From assembly GCA_026387805.1 (NCBI GenBank), contig JAPLKY010000398.1, positions 1 to 14,435 on the forward strand: DNA of 14,435 bases, given 5' to 3'. Both the position numbers and the translations under genes were made by a program. Numbering within the stretch: position 1 is the first letter of the stretch; every line of letters starts with the position of its first letter. This document shows, one piece after another, positions 1 to 6,094 of the stretch. The notes beneath the pieces were generated by a model. It ran no database searches and was not told where the DNA came from. It saw only the letters and a program-made list of their open reading frames with translations. Origin of the DNA: Candidatus Krumholzibacteriia bacterium (GTDB taxonomy: Bacteria; Krumholzibacteriota; Krumholzibacteriia; Krumholzibacteriales; Krumholzibacteriaceae).

Positions 1-2
1 AC

Positions 3-4
3 TA
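3..4. repeat. TA target-site duplication, left copy
   Basis: A TA dinucleotide directly precedes the left inverted repeat and is repeated at 1166-1167 after the right one. Together with C at 2 and G at 1168 it reconstructs the CTAG target typical of IS630 elements. Confidence 0.75.
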
Positions 5-31
5 GTGTAATGTCCCATGTATAGCTTGACA
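5..31 (+). repeat. Left terminal inverted repeat of the IS630 element
   Basis: This 27-bp left end starts GTGT and ends TTGACA. It matches the reverse complement of 1139-1165 at 21 of 27 positions. The blocks GTGT, TGTCCCA, ATAG and TTGACA are identical in both ends. The innermost six bases also serve as a consensus -35 box for the transposase promoter. Confidence 0.88.
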
Positions 32-54
32 GTATATCCGAGGCATGGTATCCT
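26..54 (+). promoter_or_regulatory. Likely transposase promoter
   Basis: A perfect -35 box TTGACA (26-31) is followed after exactly 17 bases by TATCCT (49-54), which matches four of six -10 consensus positions. The -35 lies in the inner end of the left inverted repeat, so transposase binding could repress its own transcription. This is inferred from sequence only. Confidence 0.55.
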
Positions 55-79
55 TTCTAAAAACGAGAGGAGGATTCCT

Positions 80-1168
80 ATGCCTCGAGGTCCACATGCC
101 GTTTCGATCACATTGAGCGATGAAGCTCGCGCCGAGCTCGAAGCGATGATGCGATCCCGTTCGTTGCCCAACACCTTGGTGCGCCGCGCCCGCCTGGTGC
201 TTCTGGCGGCCGAGGGAAGACCCAATGGTGAGATCGCCGAACTGGTGGGACTCAGCCGTGCCATGGTCGTTGTCTGGCGGCAGCGTTTCGCGAAGCAAGG
301 CATCATGGGATTGTACGACGGACAGCGCCCCGGGGGTCCTCGTTCGATCGAGGACGAACGGATATCCGCACTGCTCCGGAAGACGCTCAAGAGCAAGCCC
401 AAAGATGGAACTCACTGGAGCTGTCGATCGATTGCACAGGAGACGGGACTCTCCAAGTCCACCGTCCAGCGAGTGTGGCAGGCATTCGGGATTCAACCGC
501 ACCGGCGCAAGCATTTCAAGCTCTCCACCGATCCGTTCTTCGTCGAGAAGGTTCGCGATATCGTCGGATTGTACCTGAACCCGCCGGACAATGCGATGGT
601 GCTGTGCGTCGACGAGAAGAGTCAGATTCAGGCGCTCGATCGCACCCAACCCCTTTTGCCCATGGGACTCGGATACGTCGAAGGCGTGACGCACGACTAC
701 GTGCGGCATGGAACGACCACCCTGTTCGCTGCCCTCGACATCGCCTCCGGCCGCGTGCTCGCTCGCTGCACCCCTCGTCATCGCCATCAGGAGTTCCTGC
801 GCTTCCTCAACGAGATCGACGCCAATGTCCCCAAGAAGCTCGATGTCCACCTCGTGATCGATAACTACTCAACTCACAAGCATCAGAAGGTGCGTCGCTG
901 GCTGGCGGCACGGCCTCGTTTTCATGTGCACTACACCCCGACCTACGGCTCATGGCTCAATCAAGTCGAGATCTGGTTCAACATCATCACCCAGCGAGCC
1001 ATCCGCCGCGGAACCTTCCAGAGCGTCAAGGACCTTATCCGTAAGATCGAGATCTTCGTCGCTCAGTACAACCGTAAATCAAAACCGTTCATCTGGACCG
1101 CAACCGCGGATTCTATCCTTCAAAAGATCGAAAGATTATGTCAAACTATCGCTGGGACACGACACTAG
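80..1168 (+). CDS. IS630-family DDE transposase
   Basis: This protein of about 362 residues catalyses cut-and-paste transposition of the element. The N-terminal third carries helix-turn-helix DNA-binding segments (the GEIAELVGLSRAMVVVWRQR region, then the LSKSTVQRVWQAFGI region). The RNase-H-like catalytic core follows. Its acidic residues fit a DDE triad: D178 in VDEKSQ, D261 in VIDNYSTH and E297 in GSWLNQVEIWF, with 35 residues between the second and third. The motifs HYTPTYGSWLNQVE and DNYSTHK are typical of IS630/Tc1-mariner relatives. I chose ATG 80 because AGAGGAGG lies just upstream; an in-frame ATG at 17 lies in the repeat ahead of the promoter. The length is normal for the family. 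The stop codon TAG at 1166-1168 is built from the TA target duplication plus flanking G. Confidence 0.93.
   Translation: MPRGPHAVSITLSDEARAELEAMMRSRSLPNTLVRRARLVLLAAEGRPNGEIAELVGLSRAMVVVWRQRFAKQGIMGLYDGQRPGGPRSIEDERISALLRKTLKSKPKDGTHWSCRSIAQETGLSKSTVQRVWQAFGIQPHRRKHFKLSTDPFFVEKVRDIVGLYLNPPDNAMVLCVDEKSQIQALDRTQPLLPMGLGYVEGVTHDYVRHGTTTLFAALDIASGRVLARCTPRHRHQEFLRFLNEIDANVPKKLDVHLVIDNYSTHKHQKVRRWLAARPRFHVHYTPTYGSWLNQVEIWFNIITQRAIRRGTFQSVKDLIRKIEIFVAQYNRKSKPFIWTATADSILQKIERLCQTIAGTRH
1139..1165 (-). repeat. Right terminal inverted repeat of the IS630 element
   Basis: This is the partner of the left repeat at 5-31. The last transposase sense codons (ending in CAC for His, 1163-1165) lie inside it, so the coding sequence runs to the very end of the element. 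Confidence 0.88.
1166..1167. repeat. TA target-site duplication, right copy
   Basis: This is the second copy of the TA duplication. With the flanking chromosomal G at 1168 it forms the TAG stop codon of the transposase. Confidence 0.75.
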
Positions 1169-1175
1169 GAGGAGG
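1168..1175 (+). promoter_or_regulatory. Strong ribosome binding site for acr3 at the IS boundary
   Basis: GGAGGAGG lies 8 bases before the ATG at 1184. Its first G is also the third base of the transposase stop codon. The insertion therefore spared the ribosome binding site but separated the gene from whatever promoter lay upstream. Confidence 0.8.
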
Positions 1176-1183
1176 TTCGAGCA

Positions 1184-2383
1184 ATGGCCGGTGAAGCGTG
1201 TGTTACCGAGAAACCGAAGGGCCTGAGCTTCTTTGAGAAGAATCTCACCGCTTGGGTGGTCGTCTGCATCGGTGCCGGCATCGTTCTTGGGAAGCTTGCG
1301 CCGGGCGTGGCGAAATATCTGGACGGCCTGTCCATTTTCGTGGGCGGAGCGCCCGTCGTTTCCATCCCCATCGCCATCTGTCTCTTCTTCATGATGTACC
1401 CCATCATGGTGAAGATCGATTTCGCGGAAGTGCTGAAGGCGGGAAAGAGCGCGAAGCCGGTGGGCCTCACGCTTTTCGTGAACTGGGCGATCACGCCCTT
1501 CACGATGTACGCGATCGCCATTTTTTTTCTTGGATTCGTGTTCCGGGGATTCATCGGCGCCGAGGCGACCGATCTCGTCAAGATGCCCTTCGGCCTTGAT
1601 CTCCCGGTCGGCGCCACGCACGGCGTCGGCACCGTCGTTCTTTCGGACGGCGTCAAGATGCTGCAGGTTCCCCTGTGGCGGAGCTACCTCGCGGGCTGCA
1701 TTCTCCTCGGCATAGCGCCCTGCACGGCGATGGTGCTCGTCTGGGGCTATCTCGCGAAGGGGAACGACGGACACACGCTCGTGATGGTGGCCATAAACTC
1801 CCTGACCATGCTGTTTCTCTACGGGCCTTTGGGGGGATTTCTTCTCGGTGTCGGGCGGTTGCCGGTCCCATGGCAGGCGCTCGTTTTATCCATCGGCGTC
1901 TACGTCGCGCTGCCGCTCGCGGCCGGTTATATTTCGCGGAAATGGATCATCCGCGCGCGGGGCGAGACATGGTTCAACGAGGAGTTTCTCCACGTGCTCA
2001 CGCCGATCACGATCGTCGCGCTTCTCGTGACGCTCGTGCTCCTCTTTTCGTTCAAGGGGGACGTCATCGTTTCTAATCCGCTTACGATTCTCTGGATCGC
2101 CATCCCGCTCTTCATTCAAACGAACCTGATCTTCTGGATCGGGTACCTGCTGTCGAAGCCGTTGAGGCTGACCTACCAGGACGCCGCGCCCTCGGCGATG
2201 ATAGGGGCGTCGAATCATTTCGAGGTCGCCATAGCGACCGCGACCATGCTCTTCGGCATCTCGTCCGGCGCTGCCCTGGCCACGGTCGTCGGGGTGCTGA
2301 TCGAAGTGCCGGTGATGCTGATGCTCGTGAAGATATGCCTGCGGACGCAGCATTGGTTTCCTGCAGAAAAGTCTCGGGCCTAA
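1184..2383 (+). CDS. acr3: ACR3-family arsenite efflux transporter
   Basis: This 399-residue polytopic inner-membrane carrier of about ten helices is predicted to export arsenite using the proton-motive force. ACR3 hallmarks are MMYPIMVKIDF (TM2 region), GIAPCTAMVLVW with Cys180, NSLTMLFLYGPLGG and the C-terminal SAMIGASNHFEVAIATATMLFG with Glu347. In characterised ACR3 proteins one conserved Cys and one conserved Glu are essential, and Cys180 and Glu347 are the likely equivalents. It is longer than the roughly 350-residue minimum because of a loop around residues 120-165 (GAEATDLVKMPFGLDLPVGATHG), a form I associate with deltaproteobacterial ars clusters. ATG 1184 follows a strong Shine-Dalgarno. 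The gene converges with the leftward ars operon, separated by 24 bases. The IS630 element ends 15 bases before its start, so expression may depend on read-through from the IS. Confidence 0.93.
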   Translation: MAGEACVTEKPKGLSFFEKNLTAWVVVCIGAGIVLGKLAPGVAKYLDGLSIFVGGAPVVSIPIAICLFFMMYPIMVKIDFAEVLKAGKSAKPVGLTLFVNWAITPFTMYAIAIFFLGFVFRGFIGAEATDLVKMPFGLDLPVGATHGVGTVVLSDGVKMLQVPLWRSYLAGCILLGIAPCTAMVLVWGYLAKGNDGHTLVMVAINSLTMLFLYGPLGGFLLGVGRLPVPWQALVLSIGVYVALPLAAGYISRKWIIRARGETWFNEEFLHVLTPITIVALLVTLVLLFSFKGDVIVSNPLTILWIAIPLFIQTNLIFWIGYLLSKPLRLTYQDAAPSAMIGASNHFEVAIATATMLFGISSGAALATVVGVLIEVPVMLMLVKICLRTQHWFPAEKSRA

Positions 2384-2407
2384 TTACTGCAATTCTCGAG
2401 ACACCCT

Positions 2408-2908
2408 TTATTGCGTTTCCATCAACATTTGCTGGAGCTCCCCGGCAACGTACTCGCGGAGCGCCGGGGGATTGTGGGCGAGATCCCACACCTCCGGCAG
2501 GTTCTTCCACGTGACTTCCTTGCCGTTATTGCGCAATGACAAAACCAGCGACGGCGCCGTCAGTTTGTAATCATCTCCGAAGTGCGCGTTCTTCGATTCA
2601 TCGTAATTCAATGATAGGAAGACTACTTTGCCCTCCTTGACCAAGTCGGCGAATTCCGTCTCCACGGTTTCCTTCGACAGCTTCTCGATCGACAGGCAGG
2701 TTGGGCAGCGGAAGGTTCCGTGAAAGTAGTAGGCCACGAGCTTCGATCCCTTTTCCGCATAAATGGTCGTGTCTCCCGCGGTGGTGTCTGCATTGCTTTC
2801 GCTCGTGGCGGTTCCTTCATTCGCGGCGTTCCGAGGCTTCGAGCACTGTACAAGCGACAGCCCCCCCAACAAACACACAGCAAACACCATTATGACAGCT
2901 CTCTTCAT
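2408..2908 (-). CDS. ArsF-like thioredoxin-fold lipoprotein
   Basis: This 166-residue protein is predicted to be exported and lipid-anchored. A hydrophobic signal segment (residues 4-20) ends in the lipobox LVQC with Cys22. A low-complexity Ser/Thr/Asn linker (about 23-50) precedes a thioredoxin-like domain. The domain starts VAYYFHGTFRCPTC, with a CxxC pair at Cys68 and Cys71, and continues SIEKLSKETVETEF. The pattern matches the family annotated as 'nitrophenyl compound nitroreductase subunit ArsF family', often found in arsenic operons; its true biochemical role is not established. It is last in the leftward operon, 59 bases after ccdA, with GAAGGG upstream as a modest ribosome site. A redox partner role with CcdA is inferred from context. 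Confidence 0.82.
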   Translation of the reverse strand: MKRAVIMVFAVCLLGGLSLVQCSKPRNAANEGTATSESNADTTAGDTTIYAEKGSKLVAYYFHGTFRCPTCLSIEKLSKETVETEFADLVKEGKVVFLSLNYDESKNAHFGDDYKLTAPSLVLSLRNNGKEVTWKNLPEVWDLAHNPPALREYVAGELQQMLMETQ

Positions 2909-2967
2909 GCCAGCATTCCCTTCGAAAGCGTGCTATTCATGTATTGAACATCTCCTGTCATCTGCCT

Positions 2968-3674
2968 TCAAAGCACGGTCAAAATGAGATAGACGCCGCC
3001 GAGAATGACGAGAGCTCCGCATACCTTCTTGAGAAGGACGGCCCCTTTCGAGCGCTCGTTCCAGTTGAGATATCTCTGCAACATACTGGTGAAGGTCCCC
3101 GCCAGAACGATCACGGCGCAATGGCCGATTGCGTAGAACAAAACGAGCGAGGCGGCCAGAAGCGGTCTGGTTGAGGCGACGCTGAAGGCGATTCCGAGCA
3201 TTGGCGCCATGTACGCGAATGTGCAGGGGCCGAGCGCAACCCCGAATAGGAGACCGATGATGAATGCCGCGAGGGCTCCCTTCCTTTTCATTCTCGGCTG
3301 GTTTGCGGCGCCGAGAAACGGGATGGTGATGACTTCGAGCAGGTGCAGTCCGATGACGAAGAAGATCGCGGCGACGAAATAGTTTCCAATTTTTCCGACG
3401 TCCCCCATGAGGCGTCCATCATCCCGGTAACGACGCCGATCGCGGCGATTGTTACGAGAATCCCAAGCGAGAAGAGCCCCGAGAGCGCGAATGCACGCTT
3501 CTTCGTGACGACTCCCTGCCCATCGATGAAGCCTACGATGAGCGGAATGCTCGACAGGTGGCATGGACTGAGCAGAATGCTCAAGACGCCCCATGCCATC
3601 GACGCAGCCAGGGCAATAAGAGGCGTCTGCTGCAGGGCTCCGGTCAGGGTATCGAAGAGGGACATCGTCGTCAC
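2968..3674 (-). pseudogene. CcdA/DsbD-like membrane thiol transporter, frameshifted
   Basis: The intact protein would be a six-helix CcdA-type protein of about 235 residues that moves electrons from cytoplasmic thioredoxin to exported thiol proteins. The first part (from GTG 3674, or ATG 3665) carries SPCHLSSIPLIVGFIDGQG and runs in frame to MMD at 3416-3414. The family sequence then resumes in another frame as RLMGDVGKIGNYFVAAIFFVIGLHLL and later GPCTFAYMAPMLG, ending YLILTVL at 2968. Both half-site cysteines (SPC, GPC) survive but are in different frames. One base appears to be missing near 3414, and I see no slippery heptamer that would suggest programmed frameshifting. Read without correction, the first frame would continue to a stop at 3288. 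The GTG start overlaps the upstream stop (GTGA), implying translational coupling. It is either a real lesion or a sequencing or assembly error. Confidence 0.85.
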
Positions 3675-4072
3675 ACACCCTTCTGCTTGAGCACCTTGAC
3701 GAGTTCGCTCTTCGGGAAGTATCCCTCGTGCCGGAAGTATTCCTTGCCGTCCTTGTCGAGGAATACCTGCGTCGGGATGACCCGAATGCCGTATTGCTTT
3801 CCGTAGGGCTTGCCCTCATCCGTCCACACGTCGTAAAACACAACCTTGACCTTGCCGGCATATTCCTGCTCGATTTCCTTCATGATCGGCTGCATCTTCT
3901 TGCAGGGGATGCACTTGACCGAGCCTATCTCAACGAACGTGACGAGCGGCGAGCCGTCCTTCGTATCCGTCGACTTCGCTTTGCCCGCAAGCGTCGTGTC
4001 TTTCTCCTGCGAGCATGCAATCGCGCTGAACAGCGCAATGGTCAATACTACTGCGACCGCGATCCTCTTCAT
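3671..4072 (-). CDS. Thioredoxin-family lipoprotein (CIPC active site)
   Basis: This 133-residue protein has a cleavable lipoprotein signal (hydrophobic residues 4-19, lipobox AIAC with Cys20), so it is likely tethered at the periplasmic face. After a short polar linker comes a thioredoxin domain: LVTFVEIGSVKCIPCKKMQP with active-site Cys54 and Cys57, the VVFYDVW strand, and GIRVIPTQVFLDKDGKE containing the cis-proline typical of the fold. Its stop overlaps the GTG start of the ccdA-like gene. The natural reading is that CcdA keeps it reduced. Its substrate is unknown; in this operon it could support arsenic reduction or protect exported thiols. The start has AAGGAGG a few bases upstream. Confidence 0.88.
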   Translation of the reverse strand: MKRIAVAVVLTIALFSAIACSQEKDTTLAGKAKSTDTKDGSPLVTFVEIGSVKCIPCKKMQPIMKEIEQEYAGKVKVVFYDVWTDEGKPYGKQYGIRVIPTQVFLDKDGKEYFRHEGYFPKSELVKVLKQKGV

Positions 4073-4098
4073 CAGATCCTCCTTATCAAAGCCGGTTC

Positions 4099-4332
4099 CT
4101 ATTTCAACAACGCCTCGATATCCGCTGCCGATAAGACCTTTCCCGCACTCTTGACCACACCGTCGATGACCAAGGCGGGTGTCATCATGACATTGAATTT
4201 CATAATGTCCTGGATCTTATCGACCTTCTCGATATGCGCCTCTATGCAGAGCGCCTTGACCGCCGCTTCAGCGTTGGCCGAAAGCGCCCTGCATTTCGGA
4301 CAACCGGTCCCCAGAATCTGTATCTTTCGCAT
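4099..4332 (-). CDS. Small thioredoxin/glutaredoxin-like protein, TM0996/MTH895 type
   Basis: This 77-residue cytoplasmic redox protein has the CPKC active site (Cys11 and Cys14) in the opening strand-turn MRKIQILGTGCPKCRAL. It ends TPALVIDGVVKSAGKVLS, carrying the cis-proline segment. The length and both motifs match the 'thioredoxin family protein / redox-active disulfide protein 2' group. It lacks a signal peptide, unlike the lipoprotein encoded next in the operon, so it could act as the cytosolic partner. It is preceded by a very good ribosome site (AAAGGAGGA) and lies 26 bases upstream of the lipoprotein gene. Genes of this family often sit beside PF03773 permeases, as here. The in vivo substrate is unknown. 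Confidence 0.9.
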   Translation of the reverse strand: MRKIQILGTGCPKCRALSANAEAAVKALCIEAHIEKVDKIQDIMKFNVMMTPALVIDGVVKSAGKVLSAADIEALLK

Positions 4333-4380
4333 GGCATCCTCCTTTCGGAATGGAATGCGATTCTTCTCGGAACGTCGACC

Positions 4381-5638
4381 TTACGCAATGGCCCCGAAGA
4401 TCATGCCCGTGATCGTCGCCATGACAACCACGAGACTCACGTATGTAAACGTCTTCTTTGGTCCGATCATCGAGTTGAGGACGAGCATGCTCGGGAGCGA
4501 AAGAGCGGAAGTTCGTCCAGATGGGCCAGACCGCGTCCAGCCATCCCATGTGGAAGCCGTCCGGCTTTCCCAGTATTCGGAGCAGGGCGTTCGGCGAATC
4601 ACCTACGAGCGCTTGAACCCAGTTGTTCGGAATAATCCCGGCGTCCGTGCTGGTGGGGCTTCCAAGGAAGAAACCTGCTGCGAGAACACCACCCAGAAGC
4701 AGCGGCAATATCAGCTTCGCGAATCCCCACGTCTGACCGCGCCATTCCTTTAGTTCGGCCCCGCCGAAAAATGTCAGCACTGCAAGGGCCGCCGATCCTG
4801 CTGCAAAGGCGGCCATCGGATACCGCGGCGCCGCCAATCCGATCACCGCGACGGCAATGGCGGCGAGGACAAGGTATAGTACTCTGACCTTGAAGAATCT
4901 CCAGAGGCCGAACACCAGCAGAACCGCGAAGATTGCCGTAATCTTCCATTTCCAGGCGAACACTGCGGACCAAAGCCCCGTCGATTGCTGCGGCTTTGCC
5001 CAGTTGGCGAATACGAGGATGCCGACCATCGCCAGAAAATAAAGCGCTACGTGCCACAATGGACGCGAGCCTGTGGCGTCCTCTTCAATGTACACGTCTT
5101 GATTTGCAATTCTGGCTCGTTCTTCTTTCAGAAAGATCAAGTGCATGAGAAGGCCGATGACCACGCTGAAGACGACCGCGCCGACCGCACGCGCGAGCCC
5201 AAGCTGCCATCCGAGCACCCGCGCCGTCAAAACGATGGCCAGGACATTAATTGCCGGTCCTGAATAGAGAAAGGCGATTGCCGGCCCGAGCCCCGCTCCG
5301 CGCATGTAGATGCTGCCGAAGAGCGGCAGCACCGTGCACGAGCAGACGGCGAGGATGGTCCCGGACACCGATGCTACTCCATAGGCGAGCGCCTTGTTCG
5401 CGCGAGCGCCGAAGTACTTCATGACGGATGCCTGGCTGACGAAGACGCCGATGGCGCCTGCTATGAAGAATGCCGGGACCAGACACAGAAGCACGTGCTC
5501 GCGGGCATACCACTTGATGAGGAGAAATGCCTCGAGGATCGCGCCGTTGAATCGGGGATTCCCGATCGGCAGATAGAAGCACGCGAGAAAGATCGCAATG
5601 ATAAACGCGAGTTTACGCCATTCACCTTTCCAGTTCAT
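4381..5638 (-). pseudogene. PF03773 permease (ArsP/YraQ-like), internal deletion with frameshift
   Basis: This is a polytopic membrane permease of the DUF318/ArsP_1 family, found in arsenic and other metal clusters; some members export organoarsenicals. From ATG 5638 (AAGGAGAGG upstream) the frame is good through family motifs such as GVFVSQASVMKYFGARANK, GTILAVCSCTVLPLFGSIY and FLYSGPAINVLA, up to DAVWPIWTNF near 4508. The family C-terminus ALSLPSMLVLNSMIGPKK then resumes in a different frame and ends ATITGMIFGAIA at 4381. From memory of the family, about 40 residues normally lie between these blocks (a helix with FATLTEVP and a GMGKGPALALLLAGP segment); they are absent here. So it looks like an out-of-frame internal deletion. 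Uncorrected, the first frame continues as unrelated sequence to a stop at 4268, overlapping the thioredoxin gene. The protein is probably non-functional, unless the assembly is wrong. Confidence 0.8.
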
Positions 5639-5689
5639 GCGAGACCTCTCCTTGTTTCTGTCCGGGATGCCGGATTGCCCCCCGGGCGC

Positions 5690-6010
5690 TCAGCGCAAGA
5701 GATCCGCGCTCGCTGCCGCCTTCGACTTGAGAACCGCCTCGATGCAATTCATGAATTGCATGACGCATGGAACCCGCAGACGGTAGAAAACCTGCTGTCC
5801 CCGCTTCTCATCATCGACGAGCCCTGCGTGCTTGAGCACGGTAAGATGCTTCGACACCGTCGAGAAGTCCGCGCCGACCTGCTCCGCGAAACCGCATACG
5901 CAGCGTTCGCCCTTGCTCAGTTCCTGAATCATGAAGAGCCTCGTCGGATGCCCGAGCGCCTTGAGCACTTGGGCCTTGGCATGGAGCAGCGCTTGATCTT
6001 TTCGAGTCAT
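5690..6010 (-). CDS. arsR: ArsR-family arsenite-responsive repressor
   Basis: This 106-residue winged-helix repressor is expected to release DNA on binding As(III). Features in order are LKALGHPTRLFMIQEL (helix opening typical of ArsR), GERCVCGF with the metalloid-binding pair Cys37 and Cys39, recognition helix GADFSTVSKHLTVLKHAGLV, and wing DEKRGQQVFYRL. Further cysteines, Cys82 and Cys89, could supply the third thiolate ligand. I chose ATG 6010 because GGGAGG lies just upstream; an in-frame ATG at 6034 sits inside the operator and has no ribosome site. It is the first gene of the leftward ars operon, 51 bases before the permease, and probably autoregulates through the inverted repeat at 6034-6055. 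Confidence 0.93.
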   Translation of the reverse strand: MTRKDQALLHAKAQVLKALGHPTRLFMIQELSKGERCVCGFAEQVGADFSTVSKHLTVLKHAGLVDDEKRGQQVFYRLRVPCVMQFMNCIEAVLKSKAAASADLLR

Positions 6011-6033
6011 GGGATTCCTCCCTGTTTGGTGCA

Positions 6034-6055
6034 TACTTGGTCAAATTACCAAATA
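6034..6055. promoter_or_regulatory. Probable ArsR operator
   Basis: An inverted repeat has inner arms TTGGT (6037-6041) and ACCAA (6048-6052) separated by 6 bases, with outer TA pairs also matching. It covers the proposed -10 box of the arsR promoter and lies 24 bases upstream of the arsR start. AT-rich imperfect palindromes at this position are the usual ArsR-type operators. Binding is inferred. Confidence 0.65.
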
Positions 6056-6071
6056 ACTGAGCGGCAGTCAA
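6043..6071 (-). promoter_or_regulatory. Probable promoter of the ars operon
   Basis: On the minus strand TTGACT (6071-6066) is a five-of-six -35 box. After 17 bases comes TAATTT (6048-6043), a weak -10 that lies inside the palindrome at 6034-6055. A repressor bound there would block RNA polymerase. Confidence 0.5.
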
Positions 6072-6094
6072 GCCCAAAATTGCATCAAGCAGGT

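Larger units (their letters stand above)
5..1165 (+). mobile_element. IS630-family insertion sequence, complete
   Basis: The element is bounded by 27-bp imperfect terminal inverted repeats (5-31 and 1139-1165) that match at 21 of 27 positions. It is flanked by TA dinucleotides (3-4 and 1166-1167) inside an original CTAG (C at 2, G at 1168). Insertion at TA within CTAG is the established preference of the IS630 family. One transposase gene fills the element and has an intact DDE triad. The outer ends begin GTGT on both sides. It sits directly upstream of the ACR3 arsenite transporter gene. No additional passenger gene is present. It looks intact and possibly active. Confidence 0.9.

Noticed and set aside
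2..850. A minus-strand open frame across the IS.
   Set aside because: It is antisense to a transposase with an intact DDE triad, has no recognisable domain, and crosses the inverted repeat.
1136..1774. Minus-strand open frames within the first half of acr3.
   Set aside because: They lie antisense to an unmistakable ACR3 gene and have charged, low-complexity translations.
2384..2420. An intrinsic terminator between acr3 and the ArsF-like gene.
   Set aside because: Only a 5-bp GCAAT/ATTGC pair with a long loop and no proper T-tract is present.
3406..3420. Programmed frameshifting to express the ccdA-like gene.
   Set aside because: The junction (GATGATGGACGCC on the minus strand) has no slippery X-XXY-YYZ heptamer and no obvious following hairpin, so mutation or sequence error is simpler.
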